Of a stretch of DNA of 64,000 bases, positions 8,378 to 16,236 are shown piece after piece. Under the pieces are notes generated by a model that was not told the origin of the DNA, ran no database searches, and was given only the letters and a program-made list of their open reading frames with translations. Origin of the DNA: Tritrichomonas musculus (Eukaryota; Parabasalia; Tritrichomonadida; Tritrichomonadidae); assembly GCA_039105265.1 (NCBI GenBank), contig JAPFFF010000078.1, positions 1 to 64,000 of the forward strand, given 5' to 3'. Position 1 is the first letter of the stretch. Each line of letters opens with the position of its first letter. The position numbers and the translations under genes were made by a program.

Positions 8378-10081
8378 ATGAATCAACCAACCCTCCTCTC
8401 TGATGATTTCTTAATTCCAGAAGCTAGACAAATGGAAAATATAAATGAGAATGTCTTTCCTCAATATCAAGGTCAAGAGTTTCATGATCGTGATCTTGAA
8501 ATAAATACAAATCTCATTCAATTGTTTCCTGATGATGTTGTTGGATTGTTAAATTTATTTGAACCAACACTTGAAAATTTAACAACTTCTATCAAATATA
8601 TATTTCGTTCTCCATTTAATCCAAACCATTTGTACAATATTGTGAAAAATTGGTACTTATCTAATCAAGAAAATTCTGAACAAGATCTTCAAGCAATTGG
8701 TAGTCAAGAAAATCATCCAGAAGTTTCAAATCATTGGATCTTCCCAATTTTGAATGCACTCTCAGAATCTCAAAGAAATGTTATTTGGGAGAAATATTTC
8801 AATAATACAATTAACCAATTTGTTCAAATTGATTTTGGTGAAAATTGTTCAATAATCTCATTTAAAGATAAGAATTATGAAAGAAAATACTCTTCTACTG
8901 GAATTCGTGTTGGAGATTTCTTTACTGATTTCAAAAAAGTTTGTTGTTATATTCAACTAGACAATATCTTCATAATTAAACAATCAAATACGTTAGAAAT
9001 GTTAAATCCTACTCAATTTGCACCAATATTGAAAAATATTAAATTAGGGTGTTCAAAAGTTGGTAAAAATACAAAGAAAGCAATTACTGCATTTGATGTT
9101 GTTTCCTTTGGGAAGAATTTGGATTTCATTACTTATGAATCAATGAAATTCTATTCCGAAGATCCAAACATTTTTTCATATTTTCATTGGTATCCTTATT
9201 CAAGATTAATTCTTTGTACACAAAATGTGATTCAACCATATTTGGATCATATTTTTAGAGTTATTGCAAATTCTGACCAAGAATTATATGATTATATCAT
9301 TAAATGGATTTCATTTATTTTTCAACATCCAGATGGTAAAACAGGTACTGCATTAGTTCTTATTGGTATACCGGGTTGTGGGAAAAATACATTTACTAAT
9401 GTTCTTTGTCAACTTTTAGGTGAATATTCTGATCCAAATGCAAACTTTGATAATATTACAAGCAATTTTAATTTCCAAATCTTAAACAAAAAATTATTGG
9501 TATGTTCAGAAAAGGAAAATCATAATAAAAACGATCGAAAATATCTTAAACAACATGAAAGATTAAAAACGTTAATCACAGAAAGATTCGCTACTATTGA
9601 AGGAAAACATAGAAATACTGAATCTAAAGAAAATGTTGCCAATTTCATCTTCTTAACAAACAATCCTGCTCCTATTCGAATTGATGAAGACGATAGAAGA
9701 TTTGTTGTTACAAATTGTTATCCAATGAAAGGTCAAGACTATTTTCAACCTTTACGTAATCTTATTAAGACACAAGATTTCAAAAACAATTTAATTACTT
9801 TTTTCTTGACTGTTGATTTATCAAATTTCTATCCAGCACAATTTCCTACAACTGAGGCAAGAATGAATTTAATGAACTTTTCAAAATCTCCTGAAAAATT
9901 ATTTATTGAGGAAAACTTTCAAAAATTCAGAAATGGTTATGTAGCTTTTGAAGCCTGGACTGAATTTAAAAAATGGGCAAAAGTAAAAAATTTCAGACCC
10001 AAAACTCATCAAGATTTTAATCAAACAATTTTACAATACTGCTCATTCAATAATAATGATAAGAAATATAGATTAAGGTAA
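8378..10081 (+). CDS. SF3 (D5-like) helicase, 567 aa
   Basis: DNA helicase of superfamily 3, expected to unwind the element during replication. The Walker A-type loop GIPGCGKNTFTN is at about residue 331, a Walker B region (KLLVCSEKEN) near 375, and the SF3 motif C with its Asn (FIFLTNNPAP) near 425. An Arg-rich segment (EDDRRFVV) follows. The last about 70 residues look like the winged-helix end common in D5-like proteins. The frame extends upstream to a TTG at 8351, but that stretch is the promoter box; the ATG at 8378 is the credible start. It pairs functionally with the polymerase of the same element. Confidence 0.88.
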   Translation: MNQPTLLSDDFLIPEARQMENINENVFPQYQGQEFHDRDLEINTNLIQLFPDDVVGLLNLFEPTLENLTTSIKYIFRSPFNPNHLYNIVKNWYLSNQENSEQDLQAIGSQENHPEVSNHWIFPILNALSESQRNVIWEKYFNNTINQFVQIDFGENCSIISFKDKNYERKYSSTGIRVGDFFTDFKKVCCYIQLDNIFIIKQSNTLEMLNPTQFAPILKNIKLGCSKVGKNTKKAITAFDVVSFGKNLDFITYESMKFYSEDPNIFSYFHWYPYSRLILCTQNVIQPYLDHIFRVIANSDQELYDYIIKWISFIFQHPDGKTGTALVLIGIPGCGKNTFTNVLCQLLGEYSDPNANFDNITSNFNFQILNKKLLVCSEKENHNKNDRKYLKQHERLKTLITERFATIEGKHRNTESKENVANFIFLTNNPAPIRIDEDDRRFVVTNCYPMKGQDYFQPLRNLIKTQDFKNNLITFFLTVDLSNFYPAQFPTTEARMNLMNFSKSPEKLFIEENFQKFRNGYVAFEAWTEFKKWAKVKNFRPKTHQDFNQTILQYCSFNNNDKKYRLR

Positions 10082-10085
10082 CTTT

Positions 10086-10283
10086 TTATTTATTTAATTC
10101 TTTTCTTAAAAGTTCAATTTCTTTTTCTACTTTGTCTCTTTCTCTTCGTAAATCCATTAATTTTCTAAAATCTTTATCATCATAAACCCTTTGATTACCA
10201 ATAATCCCTGCCTTTTTTTCGATGTCATTTATTTGCTCATCTAAGATATCCCATTTCTCGTAAGCTTCTTGCAATTTAGACAT
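10086..10283 (-). CDS. Coiled-coil hairpin protein, 65 aa (array member 1)
   Basis: First of five adjacent minus-strand genes with near-identical promoters. Two helices (EKWDILDEQINDIEKKAG and KLMDLRRERDKVEKEIELLR) are separated by a turn with VYDDKDF. It aligns with the 79-aa and 140-aa neighbours, which have IIYDESKL at the same place. Function unknown. Confidence 0.65.
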   Translation of the reverse strand: MSKLQEAYEKWDILDEQINDIEKKAGIIGNQRVYDDKDFRKLMDLRRERDKVEKEIELLRKELNK

Positions 10284-10325
10284 GAAAACAAAAATAAAAG
10301 TGAAGTGTCAAAACTGCTTTTTTAT
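10284..10325 (-). promoter_or_regulatory. Class I promoter, array copy 1
   Basis: The minus strand shows GCAGTTTTGACA (10306-10317), then CTTCACTTTTATTTTTGT and the ATG. Three more array copies have this box with at most slight change. Confidence 0.65.
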
Positions 10326-10748
10326 TTAAGATTTTAAAAGTTCTTGAAATTCATTTAGTAATTGGTCATATTCTTGTCGTTCTTCGGGAGTCAAAGCTGA
10401 GAGATCTCCTGGATATTTAGATTCAATTATGCCTATTCTTTTCCCAATTTCGAAGGCTTTTTGACAATTAACTCGCATTTGTTCGCTTCTTTTGATATCG
10501 GAAATGAAACTATTCATTGCTTCTATTTGATTCCAGAGTTTTTCTTTTTCTCTTCGTAATCGTTCCAATTCTTCTATGTCTTCCTGAAACAATTTGGATT
10601 CATCATAAATAATTAATCCATCCTCATCAATGGAAGATGGAGCCTTCCTTTCTATTTTCAATATTTGCTTGCATGTTTCCAATTTTTCTTTTCGAAGACT
10701 CTCCAATTTTTCTTCCAATTTTCTGATAGGTATTTCAATCGCAGCCAT
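10326..10748 (-). CDS. Coiled-coil protein, 140 aa (array member 2)
   Basis: The N-terminal half is paralogous to the 79-aa gene at 11467: KLEEKLESLRKEK, APSSIDEDGLIIYDESKL, EELERLRREKEKL. The C-terminal half (ALTPEERQEYDQLLNEFQEL) looks like a second helical hairpin, so the protein may be two fused units. It has its own class I promoter. Function unknown. Confidence 0.65.
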   Translation of the reverse strand: MAAIEIPIRKLEEKLESLRKEKLETCKQILKIERKAPSSIDEDGLIIYDESKLFQEDIEELERLRREKEKLWNQIEAMNSFISDIKRSEQMRVNCQKAFEIGKRIGIIESKYPGDLSALTPEERQEYDQLLNEFQELLKS

Positions 10749-10797
10749 AAATACAAAAATAAAAGTGAAGTGTCAAAACTGCTTTTTTATTTAAAGT
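10749..10797 (-). promoter_or_regulatory. Class I promoter, array copy 2
   Basis: GCAGTTTTGACA is at 10771-10782 on the minus strand, then CTTCACTTTTATTTTTGT, then ATG at 10748. Confidence 0.65.
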
Positions 10798-11427
10798 TTA
10801 GCTTTTTGGTCTTTTTTCTTCAATTTCTTGAATTCTTGCTTCAGCAATTTTTGTTAGGATAATTTCCTTTTGAATTGATAGAATACAGGCTTCATCCCAG
10901 AGGTGAAGATTTTTCTTCTTTATTTCTTCGTTACGTATTAATTCTTCCTGATAGCCTTCATCACCAAATTTTTTTGGCAAATCCCAAATTTCCTTGTAAC
11001 CAGTGGCTTTAATACATTTGTCAATTTCTTTTTTTTGTTGTCTCACTGCCACTAATTGTTCTTCCAAAGAGAAACTATCAGACATTTCTCGAACTCTTGC
11101 TGCAGCAATTAGTTGCCTGATAAAATCCATTTCCGTTAAGAGTTGATCTTCATAGTCTTTGAGTTGTTTTTGTTCTTGATATTGTTTTCTCACTGCTACT
11201 AATTGTTCTTCCAAAGAGGAACTTTCCGACATTTCTTGAACTTTGACTGCAGCAATATTTTTTCTTATTTGAATTATTTCATCAAAGAGAATTTTTTCTT
11301 CGTCTTTGAGTTGATCTGCTTCTTCAGTCATGTTAGAAGACATTAGCTTGAACCATTTTTCATGTACATCTTGATATTGTTTTCTCACGAGCTCTAATTG
11401 TTCTTCCCAATAAGTACGTTCAGACAT
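10798..11427 (-). CDS. Triplicated coiled-coil protein, 209 aa (array member 3)
   Basis: Three tandem units, each opening with a Met and a conserved start: MSERTYWEEQLELVRKQ, then MSESSSLEEQLVAVRKQ (about residue 66), then MSDSFSLEEQLVAVRQQ (about residue 115). Each closes with a segment like IAA(A/V)(R/K)V(Q/R)EM. The neighbour at 11749 is a single-unit relative (MSESALVSKQ ... IAEARINEL). The internal Mets are the former start codons of fused copies. All units are charged coiled coil; function unknown. Confidence 0.7.
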   Translation of the reverse strand: MSERTYWEEQLELVRKQYQDVHEKWFKLMSSNMTEEADQLKDEEKILFDEIIQIRKNIAAVKVQEMSESSSLEEQLVAVRKQYQEQKQLKDYEDQLLTEMDFIRQLIAAARVREMSDSFSLEEQLVAVRQQKKEIDKCIKATGYKEIWDLPKKFGDEGYQEELIRNEEIKKKNLHLWDEACILSIQKEIILTKIAEARIQEIEEKRPKS

Positions 11428-11466
11428 AAATACAAAAAATAAAAGTGAAGTGTCAAAACTGCTTTT
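11428..11466 (-). promoter_or_regulatory. Class I promoter, array copy 3
   Basis: GCAGTTTTGACA is at 11451-11462 on the minus strand, with the same TTCACTTTTATTTTTTGT spacer before the ATG at 11427. Confidence 0.65.
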
Positions 11467-11706
11467 TTATTTAATTTCTCTTAAAAGTTCTTGAATTTCT
11501 TTCATTTGATATCGGAGTCGGTCTCTTTCTCTTCGTAATCGTTCCAATTCTTCTTGATCATCCATCGATAATTTGGATTCATCATAAATTATAATTGCAT
11601 CCTCATTTGTGTAATTAGGTGCATTTTTTTGAATTCTTCTTATTTGTTTCCATTTTTCTTTCCATTCTTCTCGAAGACTTATTAATTTTTCTTCCAATTT
11701 AGACAT
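11467..11706 (-). CDS. Coiled-coil hairpin protein, 79 aa (array member 4)
   Basis: Paralogue of the N-terminal half of the 140-aa gene: MSKLEEKLISLREEWKEKW, NEDAIIIYDESKLSMDDQEE, LERLRRERDRL. The IIYDESKL turn between two charged helices is the family mark. Separate class I promoter. Function unknown. Confidence 0.65.
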   Translation of the reverse strand: MSKLEEKLISLREEWKEKWKQIRRIQKNAPNYTNEDAIIIYDESKLSMDDQEELERLRRERDRLRYQMKEIQELLREIK

Positions 11707-11748
11707 AAATACAAAAATAAAAGTGAAGTGTCAAAACTGCTTTTTTAT
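11707..11748 (-). promoter_or_regulatory. Class I promoter, array copy 4
   Basis: GCAGTTTTGACA is at 11729-11740 on the minus strand before the ATG at 11706; spacer as in the other copies. Confidence 0.65.
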
Positions 11749-12051
11749 TTAAAGTTCGTTAATTCTTGCTTCAGCAATTTTCTTTTTCAAGATTTGTATT
11801 TCCAGGTTAATTATTTCAGCTTCCAATCGAAATTCATCATCTTTCTTTTTGATTTCGTCTTTTGTTGGATAAACTTTATCACTTTCATACCCTTCTCTCA
11901 TTGATTCAGATGTTTCTCTTTTTTCTCTTTCTTCTCTTTCACGAACGTCATCCCAAAACTTTTTGAATTCATTATTATTATCTTCTTTTTGTTTCAGTAC
12001 CATTTTCAATTTTATTTCCAATTGTTTTGAGACAAGTGCACTTTCTGACAT
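11749..12051 (-). CDS. Coiled-coil protein, 100 aa (array member 5)
   Basis: Single-unit relative of the 209-aa protein: starts MSESALVSKQLEIKLKMVLK and ends KKKIAEARINEL. An upstream in-frame ATG at 12072 adds seven residues (MLFVFLI), but homology of MSES with the neighbour's units and the promoter position favour the start at 12051. It is divergent from the integrase. Confidence 0.65.
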   Translation of the reverse strand: MSESALVSKQLEIKLKMVLKQKEDNNNEFKKFWDDVREREEREKRETSESMREGYESDKVYPTKDEIKKKDDEFRLEAEIINLEIQILKKKIAEARINEL

Positions 12052-12108
12052 TATCAAGAAAACAAATAACATTATGGTCTGTCAAAACCGCTCTTTATTG
12101 AAATTTAA
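12052..12108. promoter_or_regulatory. Bidirectional class I promoter (array / integrase)
   Basis: TGTCAAAACCGC is at 12080-12091. The minus side reads GGTTTTGACAGACCATAATG toward the 100-aa gene, close to the polymerase promoter. The plus side runs TCTTTATTGAAATTTAA to the integrase ATG. Confidence 0.6.
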
Positions 12109-13497
12109 ATGTTATCGTCAGAAGGTGAAAAATTAATGAATTATTTAGAAAAGAAAGCTTATCAAAAGAAATTAATAATGCCAAATGAAGCTAGAAATTA
12201 TAAAGGGTATCAAAAAGATTTTGTAACTGATGATGAATTTGAACAAATTTATAATGCTTATTCAGAATTTCGAAAAGTATTATCTGAATCATTACCTGTA
12301 ATCACAGATGAAAAAATTCCTGATGATGAATTAAGTTTTGAAGAAAAAATTGAGAACCATGTAATTAATAATTTACATAATGAAAATATTCGTACTTTTC
12401 CTGAATTTGAAAAATTGACCTCTGGATGGAAAAAAGGTAAAGATAAATATACTATGGAAGAATGGTATGAAATATATATTACAAAAATTATGGAACAACC
12501 AGGAATGATAGTTGAATTCAAAGGTAAAACAAATGTACCTGATATTGCATTTAGAAATAAAAATAAAAGACATGTATTATTAAAACAATTTGAAAAAGTT
12601 ATTGAGCCAAATTATGTTTCTGAAGATGATTATGTTCAAAAGAAACAATTTCCAACTAATAAGAATAAAAAATATTATTTACATAAATTATGTGAACCTG
12701 GTACTTATTTAATTGATATTATGTTTGAAAAAAATGTTGGGTACTTAATTTGTATAGAAGCCAATAGTCGATATTTATATGCAATTCCTTTAGGTAGAGA
12801 ATGTTTTGGTGATATAAATAAAATTATGACTGCTGGACAAAAAACATCTATTTCAATAACAAAAGCTTTAAATACTTTATTTCAACAAGGAATGAAACCT
12901 AAAATATTGACCGGAGATGGTGAAAAAGGTTTTTGTTCTGAAGAAACAATTAATTTTTTAAACTCAAATGGAATTAAATGGGAACCTGTTGATAGAATGG
13001 ATGATTATCATTATCCATCATTTTTACGAAAACCAGGTGAAAAACAAACAACTAGCCCATTACATTCTTCATTAGGTATAGTTGATAGAATTATTAGAAC
13101 TTTGAGAGATATGGCTTATGAAGTTCAACGAGAAATCTCCCCTGAAATATTAAAAGAATTAGTTGTTCAATATAATAATGCCCCACACTTAACTTTGTCA
13201 AAATATGCAGGTATGAATGTTTCTCCTAGTCAAATGCAAAATAATTCTGATTTATATACTTTTATTTGTAGACGTATTTCTCAAGCTAATTATAATGTTT
13301 CTGCTCAAAAAGGTTATAATTTAAAAGAAAACCAAGAAGTAATTGTATATAATAATAAAGACACTCTTAAAAAAAGACGATCAATAACTCAACCTGGTAG
13401 ATTTTTTGTAAAAGGTTTTCAAAATGGTAAATATTTAATACAAGATCTTAAAGGAAATACTCAAATATTACCTCGTTATAGATTAGATCCTATTTGA
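12109..13497 (+). CDS. Retrovirus-type (RVE) integrase, 462 aa
   Basis: DDE-type integrase that inserts the element; one of the two marker genes of Polintons. The core shows the first Asp in GTYLIDIMFEKNVGYL with the following EANSRYLYAIPLG, the second Asp in ILTGDGEKGFCSEETINFL, and the third region in SSLGIVDRIIRTLRDM. The segment YNNAPHLTLSKYAGMNVSPSQM is typical of integrases that target plant or insect-style genomes. The C-terminal 90 residues (NQEVIVYNN ... GRFFVKGF ... LPRYRLDPI) form an SH3-like tail. It has the class I promoter, shared with the coiled-coil array. Confidence 0.9.
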   Translation: MLSSEGEKLMNYLEKKAYQKKLIMPNEARNYKGYQKDFVTDDEFEQIYNAYSEFRKVLSESLPVITDEKIPDDELSFEEKIENHVINNLHNENIRTFPEFEKLTSGWKKGKDKYTMEEWYEIYITKIMEQPGMIVEFKGKTNVPDIAFRNKNKRHVLLKQFEKVIEPNYVSEDDYVQKKQFPTNKNKKYYLHKLCEPGTYLIDIMFEKNVGYLICIEANSRYLYAIPLGRECFGDINKIMTAGQKTSISITKALNTLFQQGMKPKILTGDGEKGFCSEETINFLNSNGIKWEPVDRMDDYHYPSFLRKPGEKQTTSPLHSSLGIVDRIIRTLRDMAYEVQREISPEILKELVVQYNNAPHLTLSKYAGMNVSPSQMQNNSDLYTFICRRISQANYNVSAQKGYNLKENQEVIVYNNKDTLKKRRSITQPGRFFVKGFQNGKYLIQDLKGNTQILPRYRLDPI

Positions 13498-13594
13498 ATT
13501 GTCAGAAAATGCAAAAATAAAAAGAGTGTCAAAAAATGCAAAAAATAAAAAGAGTGTCAAAAAATGCAGTAAATTGAATTGTTTATTTAATTAA
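13498..13594. repeat. Direct repeat of a promoter-box-like unit
   Basis: After the integrase stop, a unit like GTGTCAAAAAATGCA plus AAAAATAAAAAGA occurs two full times and one partial time (about 13500-13575). It resembles the class I box with its CCG lost. Confidence 0.6.
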
Positions 13595-13873
13595 TTATTT
13601 CCTTTCGTTCCAGCGTTTGAGATTTTTCAAACCTGTCTTTAATTCTTCAATGAAGAAGCATTCAAGTTCGTTAGCTTTTTCTTCATTTGAGCTATCTCCA
13701 TCATTCATTATCACACGAACATCATCGAAGTGATTCATATTGGCTGCAGCTTCTTGGAGCATATATGCCATTTTTTCTCTTTGATCAAGATCATCAGAAA
13801 TAGTTCTCCATTCATGAACACTATCAAGAGCTTCGACAACTTCAAGTAAGTGTTGGATCGTACGGGCTTCCAT
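13595..13873 (-). CDS. Small protein, 92 aa, right block
   Basis: No family recognised. Helical, mixed charge (MEARTIQHLLEVVEALDSVH; FFIEELKTGLKNLKRW). A longer frame from 13903 would translate the conserved promoter (giving MRSSHHFYTS), so the start is placed at the second Met, 13873. It shares a class II bidirectional promoter with the next gene. Confidence 0.6.
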   Translation of the reverse strand: MEARTIQHLLEVVEALDSVHEWRTISDDLDQREKMAYMLQEAAANMNHFDDVRVIMNDGDSSNEEKANELECFFIEELKTGLKNLKRWNERK

Positions 13874-13961
13874 GCTTGTATAAAAATGATGTGATGACCT
13901 CACGAGAAAAAATTAGATTTTTTGGTTAACGGTCGCCTAGTGAAAAAGTTCATTTTTTTTA
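13874..13961. promoter_or_regulatory. Bidirectional class II promoter
   Basis: Toward the minus gene it reads GTGAGGTCATCACATCATTT. A shared centre AAAAAATTAGATTTTT-GGTTAACGGTCGCC follows. The plus side is AAAAAGTTCATTTTTTTTA before the ATG at 13962. The same left half and centre recur at 16237-16295. Confidence 0.65.
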
Positions 13962-14378
13962 ATGTCGGACAAACAAAGTGTACCTGAACAAAAAGAAATT
14001 AAAGATGATATACCATCTATGTCTGCAAAAGACATGAGAAATCCAAAAAGAACTCAAGGTTGGAAAATGTTGAAATCAAGGTATGGGGAAAATGTATCCC
14101 TTCAAAAATTATCAGCAGTTGCAAAAGTTATGATGCAATGTATTGATCATAATATTCCATCAGAAACTCCAAGTCTTTCAAGGGAAGATATTCGATCGAA
14201 AGAAAAATTAATTCTTTGGTTCGATACTCATATTGAGTTTATTCGACCATTTTTGTCACCTGGAATGATGATTGGTTATGATAAAGGGAAATTCGTTCCG
14301 ATTCCCATACCAAAAGAAACTACTAAAAAAGTCGAAGACAAAGAAAAAGAAGAAGAAAAAGATAAAGAAAAGAAATAA
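13962..14378 (+). CDS. 138-aa protein related to a host-type small protein family
   Basis: The middle (about residues 37-100) matches the 126-aa protein encoded twice at 48793-49173 and 57582-57962. Shared pattern: RYG(E/D)N, then (L/I)A(K/E)V, (S/D)R(E/D), and L(I/L)(L/K)WF(D/N) followed by E-I-P-L. The C-terminus is a Lys/Glu tail. The family's function is unknown to me; the pattern suggests a small helical domain. It is the second gene of a divergent pair with the class II promoter. Confidence 0.65.
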   Translation: MSDKQSVPEQKEIKDDIPSMSAKDMRNPKRTQGWKMLKSRYGENVSLQKLSAVAKVMMQCIDHNIPSETPSLSREDIRSKEKLILWFDTHIEFIRPFLSPGMMIGYDKGKFVPIPIPKETTKKVEDKEKEEEKDKEKK

Positions 14379-14451
14379 ATAAAAAATTAATTAATTAAAT
14401 TGGTTTATTAAAAACCTAAATCTTTTTTGAGAGTTTTTTTATTCCGATCTC

Positions 14452-16236
14452 TCAATTATCGGAGGGAGTGTCGCTTGGTAATTTTTCAACGACATCAGAA
14501 TCTGAATCTGAGAAACTTTCAAAGGATGAATTGTCATTTGATTTATCGAGCCAGAAATCATTAAATTCAGCTAATTGGTTGGATTGTTGTTGTATTGGTT
14601 CTTTCGCTGTTTGAGTTTGCAAAATTTTATCGATTGTTTCCGTTATTGGTTTACCAACTTTTCTTGCTAATCTTTCTCTTTCTTTTTTTCGTTTTTCTTT
14701 TTCTTCTTGGATTCTTTGTTCTTTTTCTTTATAGGCAGCAAATTCTTGTTCATCAAGAAATTCTTCCAATTGAATATCAGTTATTTCTCTATAATTGTCG
14801 ATGAAATCTTTGAGTCTTTCTCTTGTGGCGATCTCTATTTCGTCGTGCGTCATGTCAGGATGAGCATATTCGAATGCTGTAGCCAAACGATTGAATGCCA
14901 AATTTTTCTTTGATTCTTCTTCTCTGATCTTCGTGTGAATTTCGAATTCTTCGTCGTTGAGGAAATTCCATGGAAACGGTAAAATTGTAAATTCAAAACC
15001 TCGGTCTTTGTGAGTTTGGATTCTTTGATTAGCGATTTCTTTGATTTCTTCTTCCGTCTTGTCTTTGTATATCTTTTTCAATTCTACAATTAAATCTGTT
15101 CTTGCTAATTCGTCATTTTCCAGATGCTTATCTTTCCTATTTTTTACTCGTAATCTGATTCTTGATGTTGAAGGCGGTTGATCAGGCTTGGCACGAGGAA
15201 TTTGTGATCGACTTGTTACCTTTTTCTTTGGTTGATCAGATTCAATAACTTTGTTCATTTTTTCTAATTGTTTTCTTGAGACTACCTTCCTTTTCTTCTT
15301 TTTGATGATTGTAGGTTTGACAGGGTCAGGTTGAATTGTTTCATTCATCTTACGTAAACGTTCTTCTATGAATTTTTGTTTATCTTTCTCTACTTGTTTA
15401 CTGAGTGATGCTTGATTTTCTTCATTTTGAGAGAAAACTAATCGAATGTAATTTTTCTTTCTTCTGAATTCTTCTGTTTTAACGTATTTGAGTATTGAAA
15501 CCAGATCTTCGTCTAATTCTTTTGGTTTTGAATATTTCTTTTTCATTGCTGGTAAATCCTTTTCGTAATTACCGCTTAGTAATCGAGCATTTTCATCTTT
15601 TAAAACATCAACATAGAATTCTGACCAAATAACGATATCACCATTTTCATTGAGATCATCAACAAAAGAATGCTCTAAATCATAGGCAAATAATTCTTCA
15701 CCAAGCAACATTGTGGCAATTTGATTTAATTCATCATCTGGTATCCCTTCAAAAAATTCGTTATCTGCTAGCCAACTTTGCATATGCTTTTTCACTGTAA
15801 TACCTTTTGCCCTCATTTCGGCTAATTTGTCATGAGAAATTGTTGGTAATCGAAGGTGATGTTTTTGTACAACTTTATCTTCTGGTATTTCAAATTTTCG
15901 ATTTGGCAAAGGAGGATCAACTTTTTTGAATCCAGGGGTTGGGATTTCGTCTTTCTTTGATTCTTCAGTATTTTTTGACAATTTGACTTTTCCTGGCGGA
16001 TTTACTACAAATTTGACCTTTTTTGGTGTTGGTTGGCTTTTTGATTGATCATCATTTTCGTCTTCTAGATTAAGTATAAATCGTTGACTTTTGGCCCCGT
16101 GTTTAGATATCTGAATGCCCTTTGACACTTCTCTTTGCATTCCATTTTTATTCGTATGACCAACTAGATCATATTCCTTCTTTTCTTGTAGAGATTTCAT
16201 TCTCTCTTTGGTGACGACATAGCTTCTGCTGTGCAT
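14452..16236 (-). CDS. Large charged protein, 594 aa, unknown
   Basis: Very rich in Lys, Glu and Asp, with stretches of KKKKRK and a Ser/Asp acidic C-terminus. A degenerate module of about 55 residues appears at least twice near residues 375-440 (DKTEEEIKEIANQRI ... FLNDEEFEIHTK) and 450-510 (DMTHDEIEIATRERL ... FLDEQEFAAYKEK), with a weaker version earlier (IPDDELNQIATMLLGEELFA). A second small repeat is RKMNETIQPD/EKMNKVIESD. No capsid, protease or ATPase motif is visible. It could be a core, nucleic-acid-binding or tail-like protein of the element. Class II promoter. Confidence 0.65.
   Translation of the reverse strand: MHSRSYVVTKERMKSLQEKKEYDLVGHTNKNGMQREVSKGIQISKHGAKSQRFILNLEDENDDQSKSQPTPKKVKFVVNPPGKVKLSKNTEESKKDEIPTPGFKKVDPPLPNRKFEIPEDKVVQKHHLRLPTISHDKLAEMRAKGITVKKHMQSWLADNEFFEGIPDDELNQIATMLLGEELFAYDLEHSFVDDLNENGDIVIWSEFYVDVLKDENARLLSGNYEKDLPAMKKKYSKPKELDEDLVSILKYVKTEEFRRKKNYIRLVFSQNEENQASLSKQVEKDKQKFIEERLRKMNETIQPDPVKPTIIKKKKRKVVSRKQLEKMNKVIESDQPKKKVTSRSQIPRAKPDQPPSTSRIRLRVKNRKDKHLENDELARTDLIVELKKIYKDKTEEEIKEIANQRIQTHKDRGFEFTILPFPWNFLNDEEFEIHTKIREEESKKNLAFNRLATAFEYAHPDMTHDEIEIATRERLKDFIDNYREITDIQLEEFLDEQEFAAYKEKEQRIQEEKEKRKKERERLARKVGKPITETIDKILQTQTAKEPIQQQSNQLAEFNDFWLDKSNDNSSFESFSDSDSDVVEKLPSDTPSDN

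Noticed and set aside
10284-11748. CRISPR-like array, because of regular near-identical 50-bp spacers between small genes
   Set aside because: The repeated parts are promoters with an initiator next to start codons, and the parts between are coding paralogues of unequal length.
14595-14913. Hydrophobic plus-strand frames with Phe-rich runs
   Set aside because: Antisense of Lys/Glu-rich coding in the 594-aa gene.
14452-16236. Capsid or packaging protein of the Polinton
   Set aside because: The protein is charged and modular, with no jelly-roll-like strands or Walker motifs visible.
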